Assembly (NCBI RefSeq): GCF_051390635.1
Contig: NZ_JBPODT010000004.1
Location: 186,001-250,000 of the forward strand
Direction of reading: 5' to 3'
DNA: 64,000 nt
DNA from: Microbaculum sp051390635
Lineage (GTDB): Bacteria > Pseudomonadota > Alphaproteobacteria > Rhizobiales > Tepidamorphaceae
Of this stretch, positions 1 through 8,313 are shown piece after piece. Each line of letters opens with the position of its first letter. The stretch's first letter is position 1. Below the pieces are notes generated by a model that saw nothing but the letters and a program-made list of their open reading frames with translations, was not told the DNA's origin and did not search any database. The translations under genes were made by a program, and so were the position numbers.

Positions 1-1054
1 CGACATCGGGATACTCGTCGATCGGCAGAACGCTCAGCAGACCGGCTTCCTCGGCCTTCAGCGCGCGGATGATCTGCTCCTGGCGCGGCACGATCCGCGG
101 CACCAGGAGCGCCGGGCGGTTGAAGGACAGGATCTCGCAGAAGGTGTTGTAACCGCCCATGCCGACGACGCCGACGGCCGCTTCGAGAAGCGGCTCCATA
201 TGAGCGGTGAAACGCTTGACCTTGACGTCGCGCACCTGATCGGCGCGCTCCATGAAGATGGACTGCGAGTTCGAATCCATGAACGGGCCGAGCACGATCA
301 GTGCCGGGAACAGCGGCCGCGTCCGCGCCTCGTAGGCGCGGATCACCCAGTCGACCAGTTCCACGCCGTCGCCCCCGCCGCCGGGCGTGACGAGAATGTA
401 CGGATCCTCGCCGAAAGGCAGCGTATCCGGCGAACGCGCCAGCTTCGGCTGCTGACTGCGCAAATAGCCGGTGTAGATCGCCTTGTCGTAGACCGAGGAC
501 GACACGCCGACGCCTTCGAGCGGATCGAAGATTTCCCGCAGCCCGAAAATCCAGATGTCGTCGTAGAGGTCCTCGAGCGCGGGCTGGGCGCGCTTGCGCT
601 CCCATTCCTCGCGCAGAACGTCGGGATCGTCCATCACGTCGCGCAGGCCCAGGACGAGATGGACACCACGACGTTTCAACGTCTCCAGCGTCTGCCGGAC
701 CTCGCCACGCAGGCCCAGGGGCTCCTTGTCGACGATGAAGATATCGGGATCGAAGACTTCCGCCGTGTGCTCGATGATCGAGGCGCGGATCGCCATGGTG
801 TGCTCGATGTCGATCGGCAGGCTCAGCGAGGTATAGGCGCCGTTGCGCAGCTTGGTGACGCCGGGAACGCGAACGAAATCGACGCGTGTCTTGAATTCGA
901 ACGAGCCGATGATCGGCGACCCCGACAGGATAAGGACCGACGCGTCCGGCATCGAATCGACCAGCGAATGGGCGATCGCCCGGCACCGCCGCAGATGTCC
1001 GAGGCCGAAGGAATCGTGGCTGTAAATCAGGATCTTCGGCTTCGAAGTGTACAT
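1..1054 (-). CDS. Glycosyltransferase family protein (C-terminus cut by window edge)
   Basis: The frame starts at an ATG ending at 1054 and runs off the left edge after at least 351 codons. The N-terminus reads MYTSKPKILIYSHDSFG followed by LGHLRRCR. This glycine-rich opening is typical of a MurG/UGT-like (GT-B) glycosyltransferase family that is common and uncharacterised in Rhizobiales. Near the cut end a second glycine-rich segment, GMGGYNTFCEIL, matches the donor-nucleotide binding part of GT-B enzymes. No signal peptide or membrane segment is visible, so it is probably cytoplasmic or peripheral. It is transcribed divergently from the methyltransferase at 1205. Donor and acceptor sugars are unknown. 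The family assignment is firm; any pathway would be inference. Confidence 0.8.
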   Translation of the reverse strand, partial: MYTSKPKILIYSHDSFGLGHLRRCRAIAHSLVDSMPDASVLILSGSPIIGSFEFKTRVDFVRVPGVTKLRNGAYTSLSLPIDIEHTMAIRASIIEHTAEVFDPDIFIVDKEPLGLRGEVRQTLETLKRRGVHLVLGLRDVMDDPDVLREEWERKRAQPALEDLYDDIWIFGLREIFDPLEGVGVSSSVYDKAIYTGYLRSQQPKLARSPDTLPFGEDPYILVTPGGGGDGVELVDWVIRAYEARTRPLFPALIVLGPFMDSNSQSIFMERADQVRDVKVKRFTAHMEPLLEAAVGVVGMGGYNTFCEILSFNRPALLVPRIVPRQEQIIRALKAEEAGLLSVLPIDEYPDV

Positions 1055-1204
1055 GGTGGCCGAGAGATGACTTGTTTCGTCGGGGAAGCTTATCCAAACA
1101 TCGTCGCAGACCCTACGCCTCACGCCGCTTCGGGGCAATGCGCTTGTCGTCAATCCGCCATTCCCGTATGACACCCGCATTCAGCGTCCGGACCAGGTAA
1201 AGCG

Positions 1205-1693
1205 ATGAGCCGACTCGACAGCATGATCAACCGGCTGGTCGCCCAGCGGATGATCCTGAACCATGCCGCCGACCTCGCGGCGACGCTTCCCGGCCCTGTG
1301 CTCGAGCTCGGGCTGGGCAACGGACGCACCTTCGACCACCTGCGCGAAATCATGCCCGAACGCGAGATTTTCGTGTTCGAACGCAAGATTACGGCCTCGC
1401 CGCGATCGATACCCGATGCGGAGCACGTAATTCTTGGCGAAATTCGCGACACCCTGCCGTTCTGCGCGCCGCGGATCGGCGGGCCGGCGGCGCTGATCCA
1501 TTCCGACCTGTCCAACGGCGACCCGACCGACGACCTCGCCCGCAAGGCCTGGCTTTCGCCGATGATCGCGGAGCATGCCGGTCCCGGAACCGTCGTCATC
1601 AGCGGTCATGAACTGGACCTTGCCGACTTCGACCGGTTGCCCTTGCCCGAAGGCATCCGCGAGGGACGCTACTACCTCTACCGGAAGCGCTAG
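1205..1693 (+). CDS. Small class I SAM-dependent methyltransferase
   Basis: This is a 162-residue protein. The segment VLELGLGNGRTFDHL at about residues 31-45 is a Rossmann-fold SAM-binding motif I, and an acidic residue follows about 20 residues later (VFERK). Length and motifs fit the small stand-alone Methyltransf_17-type family (PF12692) of Alphaproteobacteria, whose substrate is unknown. The start is an ATG preceded by AGG (caggtaaagcg). It lies divergently 150 bp from a glycosyltransferase and faces the RCC1-type gene, so it seems to be its own transcription unit. No operon partner suggests a substrate. Confidence 0.75.
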   Translation: MSRLDSMINRLVAQRMILNHAADLAATLPGPVLELGLGNGRTFDHLREIMPEREIFVFERKITASPRSIPDAEHVILGEIRDTLPFCAPRIGGPAALIHSDLSNGDPTDDLARKAWLSPMIAEHAGPGTVVISGHELDLADFDRLPLPEGIREGRYYLYRKR

Positions 1694-1727
1694 GACGAGC
1701 CGCTTCGATTCATTCTCCCCGCGGCCT

Positions 1728-3497
1728 CTATTTCCTGACGACGAGCGTCTTCGACGCCCGAGAGTCCACCCAGTTCTTGTCGCCCGTGTAGAGCACCTTG
1801 ATCCTGCGCTTTCCGGCCTTCAGGCCGCGCGTGCGCAGGCCCGCCCTGCCGTTCTTCACCTTGACCTTGCCGAGCTTCTTCCTGCCGTCCTTGACGATCG
1901 CGAAACCGACGGGTTTCGCCGTCGCCGGCGGGACCGCCTTCACCTGTATCGGGAGGCGAACCAGTTGGCCGACCCTGGGCTTCCTGGGCTTCGCGTTCAC
2001 CGACGTCTTCGTCTTCGCCTTGCTGACGACATGCACCACCGTCGCGGAGGTGCTGGGCGCGTTTCCGCCATCGCCGCTGTAGCGCGCGCTGATCGGATGA
2101 TAGCCGGCGTCGAGTTTCGACGTAGTGAAAGACGCGCCGCTGGCGATCATCACGGTACCGGATCCGAACCCGGTCACCGGGACCGGCGCCAGGCTCTCGT
2201 CGATCGTGCCGTCGCCGAACTGGCCGTAGTCGTTGTTGCCCCAGCACAGGAGACCCGCGGCAGCGGTCAGCGCGCAGGTGCTTTCATATCCGCCTTCGAT
2301 CCCGATGAGGCCGGCGGCGATGACGGTCTGCGGCACGGGCACCGCGAAATTTGCGTTGGTGGTGCCGTTGCCGAGCTGGCCGCTGCCGTTGATGCCCCAG
2401 CACTGCGCCGCGCCGGAGGCGGCGATCGCGCAGGAATTGTAGCGGAACGCCGCGATCTCCACCGGGACGGCCGACAGGCCGACGACCGGCGCGGGGGTTT
2501 CCTCGCAGCACGAGCCTGAGCCCGCCCCCCGGCCGAGCTGCCCGGCCGAATTGTGGCCCCAGCATTTCATGATACCGGTCTTCGTCAGCGCGCACGCATG
2601 ACCTTCGCCGGTCGAGATTGCGGTAACGCCCGTGGACAAACCGACGACCTGGACCGGAGTAAATCGGGCGACCCGCGTGCCGTCGCCGACCTGACCGGCG
2701 TTGTTGTGCCCCCAGCACAGGACGCCATCGTCCGCGGTGAGCGCGCAGGTATGGGCGCCGCCCGCGGCGATTGCGGCGATGCCCGACGTCAGCCCGACGG
2801 CCTGGACCGGCATCGTGCGCGTGGCGATCGTCCCGTCGCCGAGGGTGCCGGCGCCGTTGTAGCCCCAGCACTTGACGGCGCCGGTCGCGGTCAACGCACA
2901 GGTATGGATCGCGCCCGCGCTGATCGCCACCACGCCCGACGACAGGCCTGCGACCGGCACCGGCGCGGTTCGATAGGTCATGGAGCCGTCGCCCAGCTGG
3001 CCCCAACTGTTGTTGCCCCAGCATCGGACGGCGCCGGTGGCCGTGAGGGCGCAAGCGTGGGCGTCGCCCGCCGCGACCGCCACGACGCCGGCGGCGAGCC
3101 CCGTCACGGCGCCCGCGGTCAGACGATCGTTCGTGGTGCCGTCGCCGAGCTGTCCGAAATTGTTCAGGCCCCAGCACTGGACACCACCGGCGACCGTCAC
3201 CGCGCAGGTATGGCCATCGCCGGTGGCGAGGGAGTCCTGCGAGCGGAGCCGGCTGACGGTGCGCGTCGCCAGCGGCGTGTCGCCGTCGCGAAACGTCACC
3301 GTGCCGGACGGCGTCGCGCCGGTGACCCGTGCCGAGAACGTCACCGGTTCGCTGTAAACCGTGCGACCCTTCGGATCGGACAGCACTGTGGCTGTCGACC
3401 CGGCCAGCGCGGCGCCGGCCAGCGGCAGCGCCAGGCAAACGGTCAAAACGCAGGCGCCGAACGTCCGGATCGCGCCGGACCAAACACGAACATGCAT
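1728..3497 (-). CDS. Secreted RCC1 beta-propeller protein with Ig-like domains
   Basis: The 589-residue protein starts with a signal peptide (hydrophobic core about 12-30, AALAG near the cleavage site). Residues about 35-85 form the first half of an Ig-like repeat (SGTVTFRDGDTPLATRTV). Seven RCC1 repeats follow, each about 50 residues with the pattern HTCALTATGAVKCWG...GQLGDGT. The second half of the Ig-like fold (FTTSKLDAGYHPISARYSGD) comes only after repeat seven. A further basic, lysine-rich Ig-like domain ends the protein. Seven blades make a complete propeller, apparently inserted into a loop of the Ig domain. It is predicted to be extracellular or periplasmic, with ligand unknown. The start has AAGGGA upstream. 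A 15-bp tandem repeat lies 49 bp upstream. Confidence 0.85.
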   Translation of the reverse strand: MHVRVWSGAIRTFGACVLTVCLALPLAGAALAGSTATVLSDPKGRTVYSEPVTFSARVTGATPSGTVTFRDGDTPLATRTVSRLRSQDSLATGDGHTCAVTVAGGVQCWGLNNFGQLGDGTTNDRLTAGAVTGLAAGVVAVAAGDAHACALTATGAVRCWGNNSWGQLGDGSMTYRTAPVPVAGLSSGVVAISAGAIHTCALTATGAVKCWGYNGAGTLGDGTIATRTMPVQAVGLTSGIAAIAAGGAHTCALTADDGVLCWGHNNAGQVGDGTRVARFTPVQVVGLSTGVTAISTGEGHACALTKTGIMKCWGHNSAGQLGRGAGSGSCCEETPAPVVGLSAVPVEIAAFRYNSCAIAASGAAQCWGINGSGQLGNGTTNANFAVPVPQTVIAAGLIGIEGGYESTCALTAAAGLLCWGNNDYGQFGDGTIDESLAPVPVTGFGSGTVMIASGASFTTSKLDAGYHPISARYSGDGGNAPSTSATVVHVVSKAKTKTSVNAKPRKPRVGQLVRLPIQVKAVPPATAKPVGFAIVKDGRKKLGKVKVKNGRAGLRTRGLKAGKRRIKVLYTGDKNWVDSRASKTLVVRK

Positions 3498-3545
3498 CGA
3501 GCAATTCCCTTGAAGTATCGAACGTCTGACGGGGTGATCGCGAGG

Positions 3546-3605
3546 GGATTACCGGTGGGGGGATTACCGGTGGGGGGATTACCGGTGGGGGGATTACCGG
3601 GGGAG
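3546..3605. repeat. 15-bp tandem repeat, four copies
   Basis: The unit ggattaccggtgggg occurs three times perfectly (3546-3560, 3561-3575, 3576-3590) and a fourth time with a diverged end (3591-3605). Each unit contains the palindrome accggt. The array sits 49 bp upstream of the RCC1-type gene start, in its likely promoter or leader. Copy number is likely to vary between strains; an effect on expression is inference. Confidence 0.9.
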
Positions 3606-3756
3606 GGAAACGTCTATCCGATTACTAGCCAGTTTCCTTTAGGGAAACAACGCGGTTCTGCGTAACGCGCATCGTTAGGCCGAGGTGACCAAAGTCAAGG
3701 CGCATCGCGCGGCGCGGTTCCTACATTCCTTTTGCAACCTTAACGGAGACCGAGGG

Positions 3757-4185
3757 ATGACGCGCGAACGCAACGCCATGAGTGCAAGACCCTGGTGGGC
3801 GTGGCTCGCCGGCGGGATCGCCGTGGCCTTCGGCATCGCGACGATCCTGTCCGGCGGACGCGTCCTGTTCGGCGGCGAGGCCGCGCGCACGTCGGCCGGC
3901 GCCTATGTCGACTTCGTTCTGTGGTTCAATTTCGCGGCGGGCTTCGCCTATGTCATCGCCGGCGCCGGTCTCCTGCTATGGCGACGCTGGGCGGCGCGCT
4001 TGTCGCTGGCCATCGCGGCGGCCACGGTCGCCGTCGCCATCGCTTTTACGGTTCATGTGCTTGGCGGCGGGGATTTCGAGATGCGCACCGTGGGTGCGAT
4101 GGTGCTTCGCGGCGCCGTCTGGATCGCAATCGCCGCTCTCGCCTGCCGGGCGCTCGGCTGCCTGCGGCTTAGCGGTCGACCGTAG
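3757..4185 (+). CDS. Small integral membrane protein, unknown function
   Basis: This is a 142-residue protein with about four hydrophobic segments: WAWLAGGIAVAFGIATIL, VDFVLWFNFAAGFAYVIAG, LSLAIAAATVAVAIAF and VLRGAVWIAIAALA. They suggest a four-helix inner-membrane protein. I chose the ATG at 3757 because gagaccgaggg precedes it. An upstream ATG at 3685 would add 24 residues without a convincing ribosome binding site, and a third ATG at 3778 is also possible. I do not recognise a named family. It lies alone between the RCC1-type gene (divergent) and the ABC-like gene, with 183 bp before the latter. Confidence 0.6.
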   Translation: MTRERNAMSARPWWAWLAGGIAVAFGIATILSGGRVLFGGEAARTSAGAYVDFVLWFNFAAGFAYVIAGAGLLLWRRWAARLSLAIAAATVAVAIAFTVHVLGGGDFEMRTVGAMVLRGAVWIAIAALACRALGCLRLSGRP

Positions 4186-4368
4186 GACTGATCGGTCCGT
4201 ACGCGCCAGACCGCGCCGGCATCTTTGTTTTCCCCATCGAGCCGGATAAGGCTTTCTTGCGATTCTCGTGGCATAGCCGTTTGCCGGTTCGTGCGAAACG
4301 GCTAAGATTCGGGCGCTGTTGCGCGATCCGGCCCGTCCGTCGGGCCGGCGCGTAGCTGGGGGAGGCAC

Positions 4369-6975
4369 ATGGAATCGTCGCTCTTCCGGTATATCTGGAA
4401 GCACAGCAAGCGCCAGCAGGTCGTCATCCTGCTGGTGACGTTCTGCTCGTTCCCGCTAATCTATTATTCGCTCGACCTGCCGAAACAGATCATCAATCAG
4501 GCGCTGCAGGGCACCGATTGGCCGCAGCCGCTGCCGCTCGTCGGCGCCGAGCTCGACCAGATCCACTATCTGCTGGCACTGTGCTTCCTGTTCCTGGCGC
4601 TGGTCATCATCAACAACGGCATCAAGTTCTGGCTCAACACGGCCAAGAACCTGCTCGGCGAGCGCATGCTGAGACGCCTGCGCTACGACCTCTATCTGCG
4701 CATCCTGCGTTTCCGGTTGCCGCGCTTCCGTCAGGTGAGCCAGGGCGAGATCATTCCGATGATCACCTCGGAGGTGGATCCGCTCGGCAACTATATCGGC
4801 GACGCCATCGCATTGCCCGTGTTCCAGGGCGGTACGCTGATCGTCTATCTCTATTTCATCTTCGCCCAGGACGTCCTGCTCGGAGCGGCGGCGATCGCGC
4901 TCTATCCGCTGCAGATGTGGATCATCCCGTGGCTGCAGGCGAAGGTGAACAAGCTCGCCCGTGATCGCGTTCTCAATATCCGTCGGATGGCGGACCGGAT
5001 CGGCGAGACAATCTCGGGTGTCCGCGAAATCCACGCCAACGACACCAGCGCCTGGCATCTGGCCGACATCTCGGACCGGCTCCACACGAATTTCGAGATC
5101 CGCTACGTCGGCTTCCAGCTGCGCTTCCTGATCAAGTTCATCAACAACTTCATCAACCAGCTCACACCGTTCTTCTTCTATTCGATCGGCGGGTATCTGG
5201 TGATCAAGGGCCAGCTTTCCTTCGGCGCCCTGGTGGCCGTGCTCGCCGCCTACAAGGATCTCGCCGGCCCCTGGAAGGAACTGCTCGACTTCTACCAGGC
5301 GCGCGCCGACGTCGAGATCAAGTATCAGACGGTCATCGAGAATTTCGACGTCCCGGACGTGAAGTCCGCGGAGCTGCTCACCGACGACGCCGAAGGCGCC
5401 GAGGAACTGAAGGGCGAAATCGTCCTCGAAAGCGTGACCTATACCGGTGCCGGCCATCCCATCACGGATGTCAACGCGCAGATCCCGCAAGGGACCACCG
5501 TCGCGGTCGTCGGCGAAGATACGGACGGGCGCGGCGACCTTCTCGAGCTGATCGCCGGGCTGGTGGTGCCGGCGAGCGGCGACGTGAAGATCGGCGGCCG
5601 TAATCTCGACAATCTGCCGGAAGCCGTCATCGGCCGCTCGATCGCCTATGTCGGACCGAATCCGTACGTTTTCAGCGAGACGATCCGCGGCAACCTCACC
5701 TACGGCCTGCGCCACCGCCCGGCGCTTCCCGACGGCTGGCCGGATACGGCCGACGCCAAGCGCAGGTACGACGAGGCGTTGAACACCGCGAACACCTACT
5801 TCCCGTTGACCGCCCCGTGGGACGACCTGGCAGAGGCGCAGGTGTCCTCGCCGAAGGAACTCGACAAGCGAAGCCTTGCTCTGCTCGACAAGGTGGGACT
5901 GGGCGACGACGCATTCAGGCTGGGTCTCAGCGCCCGCATCGATCCGAAGGCGCCGGGCGCGCCGGTGGCGGAACTGATCACGGCCCGAAAGCGGGCCACC
6001 GAACGGATCCTGGACGATCCACAGGCCGCCGATCTCGTCGAGCTGTGGGACGCGACCGCGCTCAATCGAAGCGCCACTCTGGCGGAGAACGTTCTGTTCG
6101 CGCTGCCGTCGGATCCGACGGTCTCGATGGGGGATCTGGCGTCCGACCCGCTCGTCATAAAATTTTTGGACAGCACTGGTATCGCCGACGAGTTCCTGCA
6201 GATGGGCATCGAGATCGCCCGCACGATGGTCGAACTGTTCGCGCAGCTGTCCGGCGAAGGCTCCTTGCTGGCAGAATTCAGCTTCATCACGCCCGACGAG
6301 TTGCCCAACTACGATCGCCTGATCAAGCGCATCGACAAGCAGGGCGTCGGCAAGCTGTCGAAATCGGAGCGCAGCGACCTTATGGGCCTCGCCTTCGAAC
6401 TGGTGCCTGCAAGGCATCGCCTCGACGTGCTGACCGACGAGCGGACGACAATGATCATTGAGGCGCGGCCCGCATTCCGCACCATGATCGATGCCGAAAG
6501 CGACGGGCAGTTCGTCCCCTTCGATCCGGAACTCCTGATCGCGCCGCTGTCCATCGAGGACAACGTGCTGTTCGGCAAGCCGAGGGTGGACCGGCGCGGC
6601 AGCCGCGAACGCGTCGACCGGATCATCCGCGACGTGATCGTCGAACTGGGCCTGCAGGGCCAGATCCAGCGGGCCGGGCTCGACTACAACGTCGGTGTGG
6701 CTGGCTCGCGCCTGTCTCCCGGCCAACGCCAGCGGATCGCCGTCGTGCGGGCTCTGCTGAAGCGGCCGAACGTGGCGATCTTCGACGGCGTGTTTACCTC
6801 CGCCAACGATCCTCTTCTGAAAATCGTGCGCGAGGAACTGGGAGAGGCTACGCTTGTTGTCGGGATCGAGACGCTGGAAGGCGCGCGCGGTATCGAGACA
6901 ATATTGTCGATGCGGAACGGACGGCTGGCTTCTGTCGGCAACTACGATGAGGTGAGCACGGCGGCCGGCAGCTGA
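4369..6975 (+). CDS. ABC-exporter-like protein with degenerate, insertion-bearing ATPase domain
   Basis: This is an 868-residue protein. Residues 1-330 form an exporter-type transmembrane domain with helices near 18-38, 66-88, 148-190 and 255-305. The nucleotide-binding domain follows. At the Walker A position (about 380-392) it reads VGEDTDGRGDLL, lacking the GKS/T lysine. The signature LSPGQRQRIAVVRALL (about 782) is intact, but Walker B reads VAIFDGVF, with no catalytic Glu, and the H-loop region reads VVGIETLE, with no His. About 270 residues are inserted between the Q-loop region and the signature. Three similar segments recur across the domain: SETIRGNLTYGL (435), SATLAENVLFAL (568) and APLSIEDNVLFG (725). 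A strong GGGGGAGG site precedes the ATG. The frame is intact, so this is not a decayed gene. It lies 34 bp before a cyclic-nucleotide-binding gene. Transport by ATP hydrolysis seems unlikely; a regulated channel or scaffold role is inference. Confidence 0.85.
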   Translation: MESSLFRYIWKHSKRQQVVILLVTFCSFPLIYYSLDLPKQIINQALQGTDWPQPLPLVGAELDQIHYLLALCFLFLALVIINNGIKFWLNTAKNLLGERMLRRLRYDLYLRILRFRLPRFRQVSQGEIIPMITSEVDPLGNYIGDAIALPVFQGGTLIVYLYFIFAQDVLLGAAAIALYPLQMWIIPWLQAKVNKLARDRVLNIRRMADRIGETISGVREIHANDTSAWHLADISDRLHTNFEIRYVGFQLRFLIKFINNFINQLTPFFFYSIGGYLVIKGQLSFGALVAVLAAYKDLAGPWKELLDFYQARADVEIKYQTVIENFDVPDVKSAELLTDDAEGAEELKGEIVLESVTYTGAGHPITDVNAQIPQGTTVAVVGEDTDGRGDLLELIAGLVVPASGDVKIGGRNLDNLPEAVIGRSIAYVGPNPYVFSETIRGNLTYGLRHRPALPDGWPDTADAKRRYDEALNTANTYFPLTAPWDDLAEAQVSSPKELDKRSLALLDKVGLGDDAFRLGLSARIDPKAPGAPVAELITARKRATERILDDPQAADLVELWDATALNRSATLAENVLFALPSDPTVSMGDLASDPLVIKFLDSTGIADEFLQMGIEIARTMVELFAQLSGEGSLLAEFSFITPDELPNYDRLIKRIDKQGVGKLSKSERSDLMGLAFELVPARHRLDVLTDERTTMIIEARPAFRTMIDAESDGQFVPFDPELLIAPLSIEDNVLFGKPRVDRRGSRERVDRIIRDVIVELGLQGQIQRAGLDYNVGVAGSRLSPGQRQRIAVVRALLKRPNVAIFDGVFTSANDPLLKIVREELGEATLVVGIETLEGARGIETILSMRNGRLASVGNYDEVSTAAGS

Positions 6976-7009
6976 CCGGTTGGGGGTCCCGGAACACGGA
7001 AATGGTCAG

Positions 7010-7477
7010 ATGAGCATCAACTCCGAAGTCGAAACACTGCGTACTATCCCGATTTTCCGCACGATAGAGCCGGGCAAGCTCAGGCTTCTCGCGTTCATCA
7101 GCGAACGTATCACCTTCCGGCCGGGCGAGACTATCTGCACGCAGGGGGAGCCGGGTGATTCGGCCTTTATCATCCTGTCGGGGAACGGCGAGGTCCTGGT
7201 CGACATCGGCGGCGAGATGCGCAGGGTCGCCGAAATCAAGAAGAACGACGTCGTGGGCGAGATGGCGCTTTTGACCGACATGCCGCGCACCGCGACCGTC
7301 GTCGCCGACAGCGAGATTGCCGCCTTGCGCATCTCCAAGGAGAACTTCTTCCGCATCCTTCACGAATTCCCGGAAGTCTCCATGGAGATGATGCGCGTGC
7401 TGGCGCGGCGTCTCGAACGGACCACCCACGATCTCGCCGTCGTGCGCGGCCAGCTGGCGGAGGCCGGAGCGGGCTGA
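7010..7477 (+). CDS. Stand-alone cyclic nucleotide-binding domain protein
   Basis: This is a 155-residue protein made almost entirely of one CRP/PKA-type cNMP-binding beta-barrel (about residues 10-130). The phosphate-binding cassette is intact: VVGEMALLTDMPRTATV has the Gly-Glu pair and the Arg that contacts the cyclic phosphate. No DNA-binding HTH or kinase domain follows, only an amphipathic C-terminal helix. It could therefore act as a sensing subunit for a partner, plausibly the ABC-like protein upstream. I chose the ATG at 7010; a TTG at 6980 adds ten unrelated residues. Its stop overlaps the next start by one base (TGATG), indicating translational coupling with the MBL-fold gene. Whether it prefers cAMP or cGMP cannot be told; the Thr after Arg is compatible with either. 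Confidence 0.88.
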   Translation: MSINSEVETLRTIPIFRTIEPGKLRLLAFISERITFRPGETICTQGEPGDSAFIILSGNGEVLVDIGGEMRRVAEIKKNDVVGEMALLTDMPRTATVVADSEIAALRISKENFFRILHEFPEVSMEMMRVLARRLERTTHDLAVVRGQLAEAGAG

Positions 7478-8313
7478 TGCATGCTGCCTCCGATCCGGGA
7501 ATAGTGCTCAGGCTGTGGGGCGTCCGCGGCTCGACTCCGGCACCGGGTAGCGAGACCGTGCGATATGGCGGCGAAACCACCGCGATGGAAGTCGTCATCG
7601 GCAGCCGGTCGGTCCTGATCGACTGCGGATCGGGAGCGCGGGCGCTGGGGGACCGGCTATGCGCCGACGGCGTCGACGACATCGACATGCTGTTCACGCA
7701 TTTCCACCTCGACCACATCTGCGGCCTGCCGTTCTTCAGGCCGGCCTACAATCCGGAGACGATAATCCGCATTCATGCCGGCCACCTCCCGCCCGATGAG
7801 GACCCTCGCGCGGCGCTGTGCCGGATCATGTCGCCGCCGATCTTTCCCGTCGCCTTCGATCATCTGGCGGCCTGCGAGTGCATACGGTTCACGGCGTCGG
7901 ACCGCCTTGTGCTCGCGGGCGGCATCGCTGTCGACACGATCGCGCTCAACCATCCCAACGGCGCCGTCGGCTTCCGCTTCCGCTCAGGCGGCAAGACACT
8001 CGTAACCGTCACCGATCACGAGCATGGCGATGCGGAATACGATTCGGCCGTGGCCGACTTCGTCCGCGGCGCCGACGTGATGATCTATGATGGAATGTTC
8101 GACGATTCCGAATACGGCGCCCATGTCGGCTGGGGACACTCGACCTGGCAGGAAGGCCTGCGGCTCGCCGTGAGGATGGACGTGCAGATGCCAGTGATCT
8201 TCCATCACCATCCCGACCGGACGGACGATCAGCTCGACGCCTACGCCGAGGCAGCAAAACGGCTGCATCCCGGCGCCGTCTTCGCCCGTCAGGGTCTCGA
8301 AATCGCGCTTTGA
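7477..8313 (+). CDS. Metallo-beta-lactamase-fold hydrolase, possible cyclic nucleotide phosphodiesterase
   Basis: This is a 278-residue MBL-fold enzyme. It begins with LWGVRGSTPAPG, a motif of Lactamase_B_2-type proteins that in other bacteria are found fused to cyclic-nucleotide-binding domains. Metal ligands are visible: THFHLDHICG (HxHxDH, about residues 74-83), a later TDHEHGD, and a C-terminal IFHHHP. The fold is therefore complete and should bind two metals. It is translated by 1-bp overlap with the cNMP-binding gene. Its 3' end overlaps the 3' end of the convergent cyclase gene by 25 bp (8289-8313). Hydrolysis of the cyclic nucleotide made by that cyclase is a reasonable inference, not shown by sequence; other phosphoesters are possible. 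Confidence 0.82.
   Translation: MHAASDPGIVLRLWGVRGSTPAPGSETVRYGGETTAMEVVIGSRSVLIDCGSGARALGDRLCADGVDDIDMLFTHFHLDHICGLPFFRPAYNPETIIRIHAGHLPPDEDPRAALCRIMSPPIFPVAFDHLAACECIRFTASDRLVLAGGIAVDTIALNHPNGAVGFRFRSGGKTLVTVTDHEHGDAEYDSAVADFVRGADVMIYDGMFDDSEYGAHVGWGHSTWQEGLRLAVRMDVQMPVIFHHHPDRTDDQLDAYAEAAKRLHPGAVFARQGLEIAL

Noticed and set aside
2553..3665. Open frame of 370 codons on the plus strand that crosses the 15-bp repeats
   Set aside because: It is antisense to the RCC1 protein, and its GLPVG repeats merely translate the DNA repeat; no ribosome binding site or family similarity.
4456..6726. Long open frame of 756 codons antisense to the ABC-like gene
   Set aside because: Its translation is His/Asp/Arg/Val-rich without any family motif, the typical mirror of a GC-rich gene, while the plus strand shows clear ABC transporter features.
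4369..6975. ABC-like gene as a pseudogene
   Set aside because: All three ATPase catalytic positions are altered, but 868 codons are uninterrupted, the signature motif is kept and the ribosome binding site is excellent, so decay is not the simplest reading.
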